NCBI RefSeq assembly: GCF_016756395.1
Contig: NZ_AP018365.1
Location: forward strand, 6,948,001 to 7,012,000
Length of the DNA: 64,000 bases
Direction of reading: 5' to 3'
Source: Streptomyces sp. SN-593
GTDB lineage: Bacteria; Actinomycetota; Actinomycetes; Streptomycetales; Streptomycetaceae
Shown here: piece after piece, positions 47,179-55,436 of the stretch
How positions within the stretch are numbered: position 1 is the stretch's first letter
How the letters are laid out: the number at the start of each line of letters is the position of its first letter
Program-made: the position numbers and the translations under genes
The notes under the pieces: generated by a model
The model's input: the letters and a program-made list of their open reading frames with translations, nothing else
Databases searched by the model: none
What the model was told of the DNA's origin: nothing

Positions 47179-49005
47179 TCAGCCCCGGTACAGCGCGTCG
47201 ATCTCCGTCGCGTAGGCCGTCTCGATCGCCCGCCGCTTGAGCTTCATCGACGGTGTCAGGGTGCCGCGCTCCTCGGAGAACTGTCCGCCCAGGATGCGGA
47301 AGGTGCGGATCGACTCGGCCTGCGAGACGAGGGTGTTGGCGGCGACCACGGCCCGCCGGATCTCCGTCTCCAGCTCCGGATCGTGTACGAGCCGGGCCAC
47401 CGGCATCGCCGGCTTGCCGCGCATCCGCAGCCAGTGGGCGACCGCCTCGGGGTCCAGTGTCACCAGCGCGGCGACGTAGGGGCGGTTGTTGCCGACCGCC
47501 ACGCACTGGGCGACCAGCGGGTGAGCGCGCACCCGGTCCTCCAGCGGGGTCGGCGAGACGCTCTTGCCGCCGCTGGTGACCAGGATCTCCTTCTTCCGCC
47601 CGGTGATGGTCAGGTAGCCGTCCTCGTCGAGGGAGCCGATGTCCCCGGTGGCCAGCCAGCCCTCCCGGAGCACCTCGGCGGTGGTCTTCTCGTCGTTGAG
47701 GTAGCCGCTGAAGACCTGCCCGCCGCCGAGCCAGATCTCGCCGTCCTCGGCGATCAGCACCGTGGTGCCGGGCACCGGCAGCCCGACCGTGCCGAACCGG
47801 GTCTGCTCCGGGGGGTTCGCGGTCGCCGCGGCGGTGGTCTCGGTCAGGCCGTAGCCCTCGTAGATGGTCACCCCGGCGCCAGCGAAGAACAGGCCGAGCC
47901 GGCGCTCCATCGCCGAGCCGCCGGAGATGCCGTGCCGCACCCGGCCGCCGAGGGCGGCGCGCACCTTGCTGTAGACCAGCTTGTCGTAGAGCTGGTGCTG
48001 CATGCGCAGGCCGGCGCCGGGGCCGGGCCCGGTGCCGAACGCCCTGGCCTCCTGCGCCTCCGCGTACCGCACCGCGATGTCGACGGCCTTCTCGAACGGG
48101 CCGAGCCGGCCGCCCGCCTCGGCCGCGCGGCGGGCGCCCTGGAAGACCTTCTCGAAGACGTACGGCACGGCGAGCACGAACGTCGGCCGGAAGGAGGCCA
48201 GGTCCGGCATGAGGTCTTTGGCCGACATGCTCGGCTGGTGGCCGAGCTTGACCCGGGCGCGGATGCAGCCGACCTCCACCATCCGCCCGAAGACGTGTGC
48301 GAGCGGCAGGAACAGCAGCGTGGACGGCTCCTCGCCCGGCCGGCTGCGGAAGACCGGCTCCCAGCGGGCCACCACGTTGTCGGTCTCGGCCATGAAGTTG
48401 GCGTGCGTGATCACACAGCCCTTGGGACGGCCGACCGTGCCCGAGGTGTAGATGACCGTGGCGACCGCGTCCGGGGTGACGGCGAGGCGGTGCCGCTCGA
48501 CCACCTCGTCGGCCAGGTGGGCGCCGGCCGCGCCGAGTTCGGCGACGCAGTCGGCGTCGAGCTGCCACAGCCGGGTGAGCCGGGGCAGTTCGTCGACGGC
48601 CGCGCCGATCGTCATCGCGTGGTCGCCGTGCTCCACGACCGCGGCGACCGCCTCCGAGTCGTGCAGCATCCAGCGCACCTGCTCGGAGGAGGAGGTCGGG
48701 TACACCGGGACCGGCTGGGCGCCGATCGACCACAGCGCGAAGTCGAAGAGCGTCCACTCGTACCGGGTCCTGGACATGATCGCGACGCGGTCGCCGAACC
48801 GTATGCCCTCCGCCAGCAGGCCCTTGGCCACCGCCAGCACCTCGTCGCGGAACCCGGCCGCCGTCACGTCGGTCCAGCCGCCCTGTCCGTCCGCGCGTCC
48901 GAGCACCACGTCGTCGGGGTGGTCCCGGCCGTTGCCGAAGACGGCATCGGCCAGTCCTCCCGCCTGCGGTGTCGTGACCAGTGGGGGGACAGTGAACTGG
49001 CGCAA
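47179..49005 (-). CDS. Long-chain acyl-CoA ligase (AMP-forming)
   Basis: A 608-residue ANL-superfamily enzyme: the AMP-binding loop VIYTSGTVGRPKGCVITHAN, the YEGYGLTETTAA block, EIWLGGGQVFSGYL and the C-terminal hinge TGDIGSLDEDGYLTITGRKK with catalytic Lys near KSVSPTPLEDRVRAHP. It activates fatty acids as acyl-AMP and transfers them to CoA. The start is TTG 49005, with AGGAG 8 bases upstream; frames further upstream have no ribosome site. This is the usual streptomycete FadD15-type ligase. Single gene unit. Confidence 0.92.
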   Translation of the reverse strand: MRQFTVPPLVTTPQAGGLADAVFGNGRDHPDDVVLGRADGQGGWTDVTAAGFRDEVLAVAKGLLAEGIRFGDRVAIMSRTRYEWTLFDFALWSIGAQPVPVYPTSSSEQVRWMLHDSEAVAAVVEHGDHAMTIGAAVDELPRLTRLWQLDADCVAELGAAGAHLADEVVERHRLAVTPDAVATVIYTSGTVGRPKGCVITHANFMAETDNVVARWEPVFRSRPGEEPSTLLFLPLAHVFGRMVEVGCIRARVKLGHQPSMSAKDLMPDLASFRPTFVLAVPYVFEKVFQGARRAAEAGGRLGPFEKAVDIAVRYAEAQEARAFGTGPGPGAGLRMQHQLYDKLVYSKVRAALGGRVRHGISGGSAMERRLGLFFAGAGVTIYEGYGLTETTAAATANPPEQTRFGTVGLPVPGTTVLIAEDGEIWLGGGQVFSGYLNDEKTTAEVLREGWLATGDIGSLDEDGYLTITGRKKEILVTSGGKSVSPTPLEDRVRAHPLVAQCVAVGNNRPYVAALVTLDPEAVAHWLRMRGKPAMPVARLVHDPELETEIRRAVVAANTLVSQAESIRTFRILGGQFSEERGTLTPSMKLKRRAIETAYATEIDALYRG

Positions 49006-49337
49006 CGGTTGTTCTCCTAGGGGGCCTGGGCGAGCCCGTAAAGTACCCGATCCCCGGCACCCGCGGGAGGGGTCGGAGCGTGCCCGCTCCGTCACTCGTT
49101 CATGCAGTTCACCCCCCTGTTACCGGACGTAGCGGGGGCGGGGCCCGGTGGCCGGGCCGGTCGCGCGGGCCGGACCCGGTGCGGATCTGCACCGAATCTG
49201 CCCCGATCGGCCACTCCCACTCCACCCCTGCCGGTTCCCGGCCACCTCCTGGTCAGCGGTTTCACGTCACTGGCGGGTGTCCGCCCGTCCGCGCCCCCGG
49301 GCGTCCCCGGTCGGCGGCCCACGTAGCCGCCCGGAAC
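49006..49337. other. Intergenic region
   Basis: 332 bases: the promoter and leader of the acyl-CoA ligase gene at the left, and the 3' end of the LysR gene at the right. No convincing gene seen; several open frames here lack ribosome sites. Confidence 0.35.
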
Positions 49338-50228
49338 TCAGGGCAGCGGGCGGTGGAGGGTGTCGCCGGCGGCCAGGAGCGACCGGGACAGCGCGTCGGC
49401 CGCCTCCTGGGCGGCGCCGCGCGGACGGCCGCCGCGGGGCGCGCGGCCGTGCAGCAGCACGAAGTCCACCCCGCCGAGTTCCGGGAGGTTCGCCGCGCGC
49501 GACGGCAGCGGCACCAGCCCGGCGGGCACGAGCGACCGGGCGTGCGCCATCACGCCCAGGCCCGCGCGGGCGGCCGCGACCAGGCCGCTGAGCGACGCGC
49601 TGGTGCAGGCGACCCGCCAGTCCCGGCCGTGCCGCTCCAGCACCTCCAGCGCGCGGGCGCGGGTGATGCCGGGAGCCGGGAACGCGATCAGGGGCACCGG
49701 ACGGCGCGGGTCGAGCCGCATCCGCTCGCTGCCGATCCACACCAGGGTGTCCCGGAAGACGAGTTGGCCCGCTCCGTCGGGCGCCGAGCGCTTGGCGAGG
49801 CACAGGTCCAACTGCCCCGCGTCCAGCATCCGGTGCAGGGTGCCGGACAGCTCGACGGTCAACTCCAGGTCCACTTCGGGGTGTTCGCGCCGGAAGGCGG
49901 ACAGGATCTCCGGCAGCCGGGTCAGCACGAAGTCCTCGGAGACCCCGAACCGCAGCCGCCCGCGCAGCCGGGTGCCCGCGAAGAAGCCGACCGCCCGCTC
50001 GTTGGCGGCCAGGATCGTGCGGGCGAAGCCGAGCATCGCCTCGCCGTCCTCGGTGAGGTCCACGCCGTGCGTGTCCCGGACGAACAGCCGGCAGCCCGCG
50101 GCGTCCTCCAGTCGCCGCACGTGCTGGCTGACCGTGGACTGCCGCAGGTCGAGCCGCTTCGCGGCCTGCGTGAAGCTCAGCGTCTGGGCGACGGCCAGGA
50201 ACGTCCGCAACTGCACCGGTTCGAACAC
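49338..50228 (-). CDS. LysR-family transcriptional regulator
   Basis: A 296-residue LysR regulator with a canonical HTH (LRTFLAVAQTLSFTQAAKRL, RQSTVSQHVRRLEDAAGCRLF) and effector domain (GRLRFGVSEDFVLTRLPEIL, LDLCLAKRSAPDGAGQLVF, LGVMAHARSLVPAGLVPLP). It is divergent from the SBF-type transporter gene 94 bases away, the standard LysR arrangement, so the transporter is the probable target and its substrate or a derivative the effector. Confidence 0.9.
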   Translation of the reverse strand: MFEPVQLRTFLAVAQTLSFTQAAKRLDLRQSTVSQHVRRLEDAAGCRLFVRDTHGVDLTEDGEAMLGFARTILAANERAVGFFAGTRLRGRLRFGVSEDFVLTRLPEILSAFRREHPEVDLELTVELSGTLHRMLDAGQLDLCLAKRSAPDGAGQLVFRDTLVWIGSERMRLDPRRPVPLIAFPAPGITRARALEVLERHGRDWRVACTSASLSGLVAAARAGLGVMAHARSLVPAGLVPLPSRAANLPELGGVDFVLLHGRAPRGGRPRGAAQEAADALSRSLLAAGDTLHRPLP

Positions 50229-50322
50229 GGTACCCAGTCTAGCCCTGCCATCGCTTTGCGTGATGACAGTGAGTGTGGTGTGCGGGGTTCCCGATCACCG
50301 GGGGAACGGGCAGGCTGGGGCC

Positions 50323-51447
50323 GTGTCCAGCCCCACCGAGAGTGTGTTCGGCCCCACCGTGAAAGAGTCCGGTGCCGCCGTGAGCGAGTCCGGTGCCGCC
50401 GGGGGCCCGCGCGGTCCTGGCGTCGGTCCGCGCGGCTCCGTCCTCCGGAGGCGGTTGCCCCTCGACCCCTACATCGCCGCGCTGCTGTGCACCGTGCTGG
50501 TCGCCGCCCTGCTGCCGGCGTCCGGGAGCGGGGCCCGCGTGGCGAGCGACGCCTCCGACGGCGCCGTCGGGCTGCTCTTCTTCCTGTACGGCAGCCGCCT
50601 GTCCACCGGGGAGGCGCTGGCGGGGCTGCGGCACTGGCGGCTGCACCTGACCGTGCTCGCCTCCACCTTCGTGGTCTTCCCGCTGCTCGGACTGGCCGCG
50701 CACGGCCTGGTCCCGTACGTCATCGCGCCGAGGCTCTACCCGGGCCTGCTGTTCCTGTGCGTGCTGCCGTCCACCATCCAGTCCTCGATCGCCTTCACCT
50801 CGATCGCCCGCGGCAACGTGGCCGCGGCGATCTGCGCGGGCTCGTTCTCCAGCCTCGCCGGGATCGTGGCCACCCCGCTGCTCGCCGCGCTGCTGATCGG
50901 GGGCGGCGCCGGGATCAGCGGGCACGCCGTGACCGGCATCGCGCTGCAACTCCTCGCGCCCTTCCTCGCCGGGCAGTTGCTGCGCCGCTGGACCGCGCCG
51001 CTGCTCGCCCGCCACCGCAGGGTGCTCGGGTACGTCGACCGCGGCTCGATCCTGCTCGTGGTCTACACCGCCTTCAGCGAGGGCATGGCGGAGGGGATCT
51101 GGCACCAGGTGGCGCCGCCGCGGCTGCTGGAACTCGTGGCGGCCGAGGCGGTGCTGCTCGCGCTCATGCTGACGGCGACGTCGTACGGCGCCCGCGCGCT
51201 CGGCTTCGGCCGCGCGGACCGGGTCACCATCGTGTTCGCCGGCTCCAAGAAGAGCCTCGCCTCGGGGCTGCCGATGGCCACGGTGCTGTTCGGGTCGGGC
51301 GCCGGGCTCGCGGTGCTGCCGCTGATGCTCTTCCACCAGATGCAGCTCATGGTGTGCGCGGTGATCGCGAAGCGGTGGGCGCGGCAGGCTCAGGACCGGG
51401 CGCCCTCCGGTGTGTCCGCGAAGGAGAAGCGGCTCTCGCCGGCGTAG
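50323..51447 (+). CDS. Bile acid:sodium symporter-like transporter (SBF-like)
   Basis: A 374-residue membrane protein with about nine or ten hydrophobic segments of the SBF-like (PF13593-type) fold. Crossover motifs are in LCVLPSTIQSSIAFTSIARG and VTIVFAGSKKSLASGLPMAT. There is a disordered 40-residue N-terminus. Homologues take up or export small organic anions with Na+ or H+. GTG 50323 is used; the ribosome site is weak. The last 58 bases overlap, tail to tail, with the end of the FdhD gene. Probably controlled by the divergent LysR regulator. Confidence 0.85.
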   Translation: MSSPTESVFGPTVKESGAAVSESGAAGGPRGPGVGPRGSVLRRRLPLDPYIAALLCTVLVAALLPASGSGARVASDASDGAVGLLFFLYGSRLSTGEALAGLRHWRLHLTVLASTFVVFPLLGLAAHGLVPYVIAPRLYPGLLFLCVLPSTIQSSIAFTSIARGNVAAAICAGSFSSLAGIVATPLLAALLIGGGAGISGHAVTGIALQLLAPFLAGQLLRRWTAPLLARHRRVLGYVDRGSILLVVYTAFSEGMAEGIWHQVAPPRLLELVAAEAVLLALMLTATSYGARALGFGRADRVTIVFAGSKKSLASGLPMATVLFGSGAGLAVLPLMLFHQMQLMVCAVIAKRWARQAQDRAPSGVSAKEKRLSPA

Positions 51448-52244
51448 ACGTTCATGGAGCTGCCGCGCAGGAAGCCGACCAGGGTGAGCCCCGACTCGGC
51501 GGCCAGGTCCACCGCGAGGGATGAGGGCGCCGAGACCGCGGCCAGCACCGGGATGCCGGCCATCACCGCCTTCTGCACCAGCTCGAAGGAGGCCCGGCCC
51601 GAGACCATCAGCACCCGCCCGGCCAGCGGCAGCAGCCCCTCCCGCAGCGCCCGCCCGACCAGCTTGTCCACCGCGTTGTGCCGCCCGACGTCCTCGCGCA
51701 CGTCCAGCAGTTCGCCCCCGCCGTCGAAGAGCGCGGCCGCGTGCAGCCCGCCCGTACGGTCGAACACGCGCTGCGCGGCCCGCAGCCGGTCCGGCAGCCC
51801 GCTGAGCAACTCCGGTGTCAGGCGCGGGATTCCGGGGTCGAGCGGTGGCATCCGGGTCGCGGTGCGCACCGCGTCCAGGCTCGCCTTCCCGCACAGCCCG
51901 CAGGAGGACGACGTGTACACGTTCCGCTCCAGGGCGATGTCCGGGAGCGGGACGCCGGGGGCGAGGGCCACGTCCACCACGTTGTAGGTGTTGTGGCCGT
52001 CGGCGGTCGCGCCGGCGCAGTACACGACGCTCGCCACGTCGTCGGCCGAGGCGAGCACCCCTTCGCTGACCAGGAAGCCGACCGCGAGTGCGAAGTCGTC
52101 GCCCGGGGTGCGCATGGTGATCGCCAGCGGGCGGCCGTTCAGCCGGATCTCCAGCGGCTCCTCGGCCACCAGCGTGTCCGCGCGGTGCCCGACCACGCCG
52201 TCCCTGATCCGCAGTACGCGGCGTCGCTCGGTGACACGTCCCAT
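51390..52244 (-). CDS. fdhD: Formate dehydrogenase accessory sulfurtransferase FdhD
   Basis: A 284-residue FdhD: EEPLEIRLNGRPLAITMRTP near the N-terminus, the conserved sulfur-relay motif SSCGLCGKAS (two Cys), a middle VFDRTGGLHAAALFD and LDVREDVGRHNAVDKLVG, and a C-terminal VSGRASFELVQKAVMAG. FdhD passes sulfur from a cysteine desulfurase to the molybdenum cofactor of formate dehydrogenase. No fdh genes are adjacent in the window. Overlaps the transporter gene antiparallel by 58 bases. Confidence 0.93.
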   Translation of the reverse strand: MGRVTERRRVLRIRDGVVGHRADTLVAEEPLEIRLNGRPLAITMRTPGDDFALAVGFLVSEGVLASADDVASVVYCAGATADGHNTYNVVDVALAPGVPLPDIALERNVYTSSSCGLCGKASLDAVRTATRMPPLDPGIPRLTPELLSGLPDRLRAAQRVFDRTGGLHAAALFDGGGELLDVREDVGRHNAVDKLVGRALREGLLPLAGRVLMVSGRASFELVQKAVMAGIPVLAAVSAPSSLAVDLAAESGLTLVGFLRGSSMNVYAGESRFSFADTPEGARS

Positions 52245-52409
52245 GCCCTACCAGCCCTGGTGGTCTCGTCGGTTGTCCCGGTCGTCCTCGCCGGTGGCCG
52301 GCCGCCCGTGCGGCCGCCCGAGCGGTGCCTCCACCGCCCGCGCACCTTGTCATAGGGTGTGCCAGGCAGAAAGCGGACCACCACGTACTTCCCAGGATGG
52401 CAGACCGAG

Positions 52410-52763
52410 ATGACAGACCAGCCGACGTCGGGCGCGGAGCGCACCCTGGGCGGTAACGAGGAGGCGCTCGCGAAGCTGCGCACCCTGCGCGGCAGCATCG
52501 ACAACCTTGACGCGGCCCTCGTCCACCTGCTCGCAGAGCGTTTCAAGTGCACCCAGGAGGTGGGGGAGTTGAAGGCGGCGCACGACCTGCCGCCGGCCGA
52601 CCCGGCACGCGAGGCCGACCAGATCGACCGGTTGCGGCGGCTGGCCGCCGACGCGCGGCTCGACCCGGCGTTCGCGGAGAAGTTCCTCAACTTCATCATC
52701 GACGAGGTGGTCCGCCACCACCGGGCGATCGCGGCGCGGCAGGACGGGACGACCGAGGAGTGA
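52410..52763 (+). CDS. Chorismate mutase (AroQ type)
   Basis: A 117-residue protein with an AroQ helical chorismate mutase core: LRGSIDNLDAALVHLLAERF (first catalytic Arg), KCTQEVGELKAAHDLPPADP and LAADARLDPAFAEKFLNFII. It converts chorismate to prephenate for Phe/Tyr synthesis, the usual stand-alone streptomycete form. ATG 52410 follows a short GC-rich leader without a strong ribosome site. It precedes tRNA-Leu. Confidence 0.9.
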   Translation: MTDQPTSGAERTLGGNEEALAKLRTLRGSIDNLDAALVHLLAERFKCTQEVGELKAAHDLPPADPAREADQIDRLRRLAADARLDPAFAEKFLNFIIDEVVRHHRAIAARQDGTTEE

Positions 52764-53020
52764 GCCGCGCCTCCGTGAGGTCCGCCGTGTGAGGCCCGCC
52801 CCGGGCCTCCGCCGTGTGAGGCCCGCCCGGGCCGGACCTCCGCGGCCCCGGCGGCCGCCCGCGCGGCCGGGCCGTGAGGCGGGCCGGGAGCCGGGCCCGG
52901 GACTCCCGCGGCCGGCCGGCGGCACCCCTTCCGCCCATCGGAATCCCAGGTGAGGAGCACCCCGAATCCTTGGTATCGTGGAGTCGTCACCGAGACCCAC
53001 CGGTCCCGGCGGCTCCACCG

Positions 53021-53108
53021 GTCCGGGTGGCGGAATGGCAGACGCGCTAGCTTGAGGTGCTAGTGCCCTTTATCGGGCGTGGGGGTTCAAGTCCCCCCTC
53101 GGACACCA
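53021..53108 (+). tRNA. tRNA-Leu (GAG)
   Basis: Complete type II tRNA with an encoded CCA. Acceptor stem GTCCGGG pairs with CTCGGAC (one G-T). The anticodon stem CTAGC/GCTAG encloses TTGAGGT with anticodon GAG at 53054-53056, reading CUC and CUU. There is a long variable arm and a T arm GGGGG-TTCAAGT-CCCCC. Upstream AT-containing CTTGGTATCGTGG (about 52969-52981) may be part of its promoter. The 3' end is the left edge of the accessory island. Confidence 0.97.
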
Positions 53109-53267
53109 CGTGAGACGTTCACGAGATCGTCCCGAAGCGTTCACGAATTACCGGTCGAGTCATGTGACTCGCCTGCATTTCGTCGTTTCTGTGGGCCTTG
53201 AGTCTCGTGGTCGGCCCGGTGAGGGGGTGGGGCGGTGGCGGTCCAGGTACTGCGCCTCTCGCCTGCG

Positions 53268-53324
53268 GAAACCCCACATGCCTGCGCCACGGCTGGTAGC
53301 CGTGGCGCAGGCATGTGGGGTTTC
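53268..53324. terminator. Perfect 27-base stem-loop
   Basis: Left arm 53268-53294 and right arm 53298-53324 are perfectly complementary, with a 3-base loop; the stem ends in AAA/TTT. It lies between the rightward tRNA and the leftward broken transposase gene and should work as a bidirectional terminator. A relic of a mobile-element end is an alternative. Confidence 0.65.
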
Positions 53325-53350
53325 AGGGGGCGGAGCGCGGCGGATGTGTG

Positions 53351-54390
53351 TCACTCGCGTGGGGGAGGCTCGACCTGCTCAGTCGGAAGCGGTCGCGCCT
53401 GAGGCGAGTCGGAGGGCTCACCGGGTTGGATTGCGGCGCTCTGCGTGCTGGCTTTGCGGGGCTGGATGCCTTGGTCGCGGAGGAACCGTCGGATGGCTCT
53501 GAGGTTCGCCACGAAGATGATTACGGCATTGAGCAGGGTCTGTGCGACGCGTCCGTGCGGCAGGCGGAGCTGGGGATTGTCGATGCTGTCGAGGGCGGAT
53601 TTCTTGAGGTTGCCGTTGCCGCCCTCGTTCTGACTGCGCAGTCCGGACCAGGCTTCCTGCCACAGAGGGGTGAACAAGGGGTATTTCTGCCGCCACTTAG
53701 CCAACACGGTGCCTGGGACGGTGATGCTCTTCCCCCTGCAGATGTCGGGGTAGACGGGGCTGTCCCGCTTGGGCCTGGGGATGGTGGGCAGGGCTGCCGG
53801 GGTACGGACAGTAGGGGCGTCGAGGTCGACGACGGTAGATGGGCGTGGCTTGGGCCGGCGGTAGCAGGTGACCGTGGCGTGCGGCCCGAGGGCGGGGCAC
53901 TGTCGACGCTAGTCCCCAGCGGGGCCGTATCCCTTGATCTTGGTCTGGTAGTCCTTCCGGGACTGGATCAGGTCGAGTGCGTGGGCGCGGTCCTCGTCAG
54001 TGCGGCTGTCGATGTATGTGGCGCCTGCAGTGACGAGCGGGTGGGCATGAGCGGGCAGTAGAACTCGCCTCCGACCAGCTGCATGCCGCGGAACTCTCCC
54101 TGCCGGTCGACCTTGTCGTCGTTGTAGTGCTTCACCGAGTTGAGGCCGAGTTTGAGCAGCTGCAGATGCAGGTTGTGAGGCTTGGCCTGGGTGATGCCCC
54201 GGTCGGCGCAGAACAGGTCTTTGACCAGGCCTCGTTCGAAGTCCGGCTGGATGGCGCGCAGGGCGGCCGGGCCCAGGTCTTTGAGAAGTGCTGAGGTGGG
54301 CGGTTCGCCTGCTGGGTGCCGGATGTGACGGCTTGCCGACTTCTGTCGGCGGCCACCCAGGACGCAGAACAGGCATGGCCGCTGGTGATC
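53351..54390 (-). pseudogene. Decayed transposase-like gene, family not assigned
   Basis: Fragments of one protein in two frames: PAALRAIQPDFERGLVKDLF and QLLKLGLNSVKHYNDDKVDR at the upstream end, then after a frameshift near 54,040-54,055 SRTDEDRAHALDLIQSRKDY, an in-frame TAG at 53909-53911, and a C-terminal part SGLRSQNEGGNGNLKKSALD. The last segment, with an Asn-Glu-Gly pattern in a helix, resembles the end of a DDE-type transposase, but I cannot name the family. The N-terminal part appears cut by the ISAs1 remnant. At least two inactivating lesions. Confidence 0.7.
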
Positions 54391-54428
54391 ATGTGGGTGT
54401 CTAGTCCGTATGAGCACCGAGCGAGTCC

Positions 54429-55218
54429 ATGCCTGCGCACCTATCTTTCCGCATGCCGTCATGTCTCCGGCAACTGGGGGACGCCTCCGGCCCAGTCCCG
54501 TTGGAGACAGCCGCCGACCTGCGGACATATCTGGCCACGGTGCCTGACCCACGGGCCCGTCGCGGCATCCGCCACCCGTGGACGGCCATGCTCACCGCTG
54601 CAGCCGCTGCCGTTCTGGCCGGCGCCGCCTCGATCACAGCGATCGGCGAGTGGGTCGCCGACGCACCGCAGGGCGTTCTGGCCCTGCTCGGCTTCCGCCC
54701 AGACCCGCTGACCGGCTCAATCCGCCCGCCCCACGCAACGACCATCCGGCTCGTCCTGGCCGCCGCAGACGGCGACGCCCTTGATCGCGCCCTCGGCGCC
54801 TTCCTCCAGGGACGCAAGGCCCCGGCCCCGGGACGAAAGGTCATCGCCGTCGACGGCAAGACACTCGGCGGCTCCCGCACCGCCGGCCGGACTGCCACCG
54901 CCCTGATCGCCGCCATGACCCACAGCGGACAGGTCCTCGCCCAACGCCAGATCGACAGCAAGAGCAACGAGATCCCGGCCTTCGCCCCGCTCCTGGACGG
55001 CATCGACCTGACCGATGCCGTGATCACCGCCGACGCCCTGCACACCCAACACCACCACGCCGCCTACCTGCACGAACGCCCTGCCCCGCGTCATGGCCGG
55101 CCTGCGCAACCTCGCCATCGGCGTCCACCGCCAGGACGGCCATACCAACATCGCCGCCGCCCTCCGCCGCACCGTCCGCAACCACCTGCGGCCCCTCACC
55201 GCCCTCGGACTGACCTAA
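54429..55218 (+). pseudogene. ISAs1-family transposase, internally deleted
   Basis: The N-terminal part is typical of ISAs1 transposases (DLRTYLATVPDPRARRGIRH, SITAIGEWVADAPQGVLALL). It includes the first catalytic block VIAVDGKTLGGSRT and the second ADALHTQHHHAAYL. After about residue 215 the frame shifts to the C-terminus LRNLAIGVHRQDGHTNIAAA and ends at TAA 55216-55218. Roughly 100-130 residues between, including the third acidic residue, are missing. Thus the element cannot transpose by itself. Confidence 0.85.
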
Positions 55219-55235
55219 CGAACCCGGACACAAGA

Positions 55236-55254
55236 TCACTTTTCAAAGACCCTG
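55236..55254. mobile_element. Right terminal inverted repeat of the ISAs1 remnant
   Basis: TCACTTTTCAAAGACCCTG is the reverse complement of CAGGGTCTTTGAAAAGTGA, the typical end of ISAs1-type elements. No matching left end is present before 54429, where only a short GTGATCATGT-like trace remains. So the left end is lost and the island starts right after position 55254. Confidence 0.75.
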
Positions 55255-55436
55255 CCTCAAGGACCGGCGACGGTCATGATCACCTCAGCGCCACCCGTCG
55301 CCGCGGCGCGCCGCTCACGGTCCCTTGATAGGTCACCCGTGAGCCGGTGAATTCCGTGAGCCCCGCGTTTTCGGTACGGCATTATTGACGTCGAGGAAGG
55401 GGCACCTTCATCGGCCGGAGCAAGGGGAGAGCAAGG

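Noticed and set aside
45482..49060. A 1192-codon leftward frame spanning methyltransferase, SLATT and ligase genes
   Set aside because: Only its last 243 codons encode a real protein (methyltransferase). The rest is antisense or out of frame to genes with clear domains.
53110..54061. Rightward frames antisense to the decayed transposase
   Set aside because: They mirror the transposase relic on the other strand and have no recognisable product.
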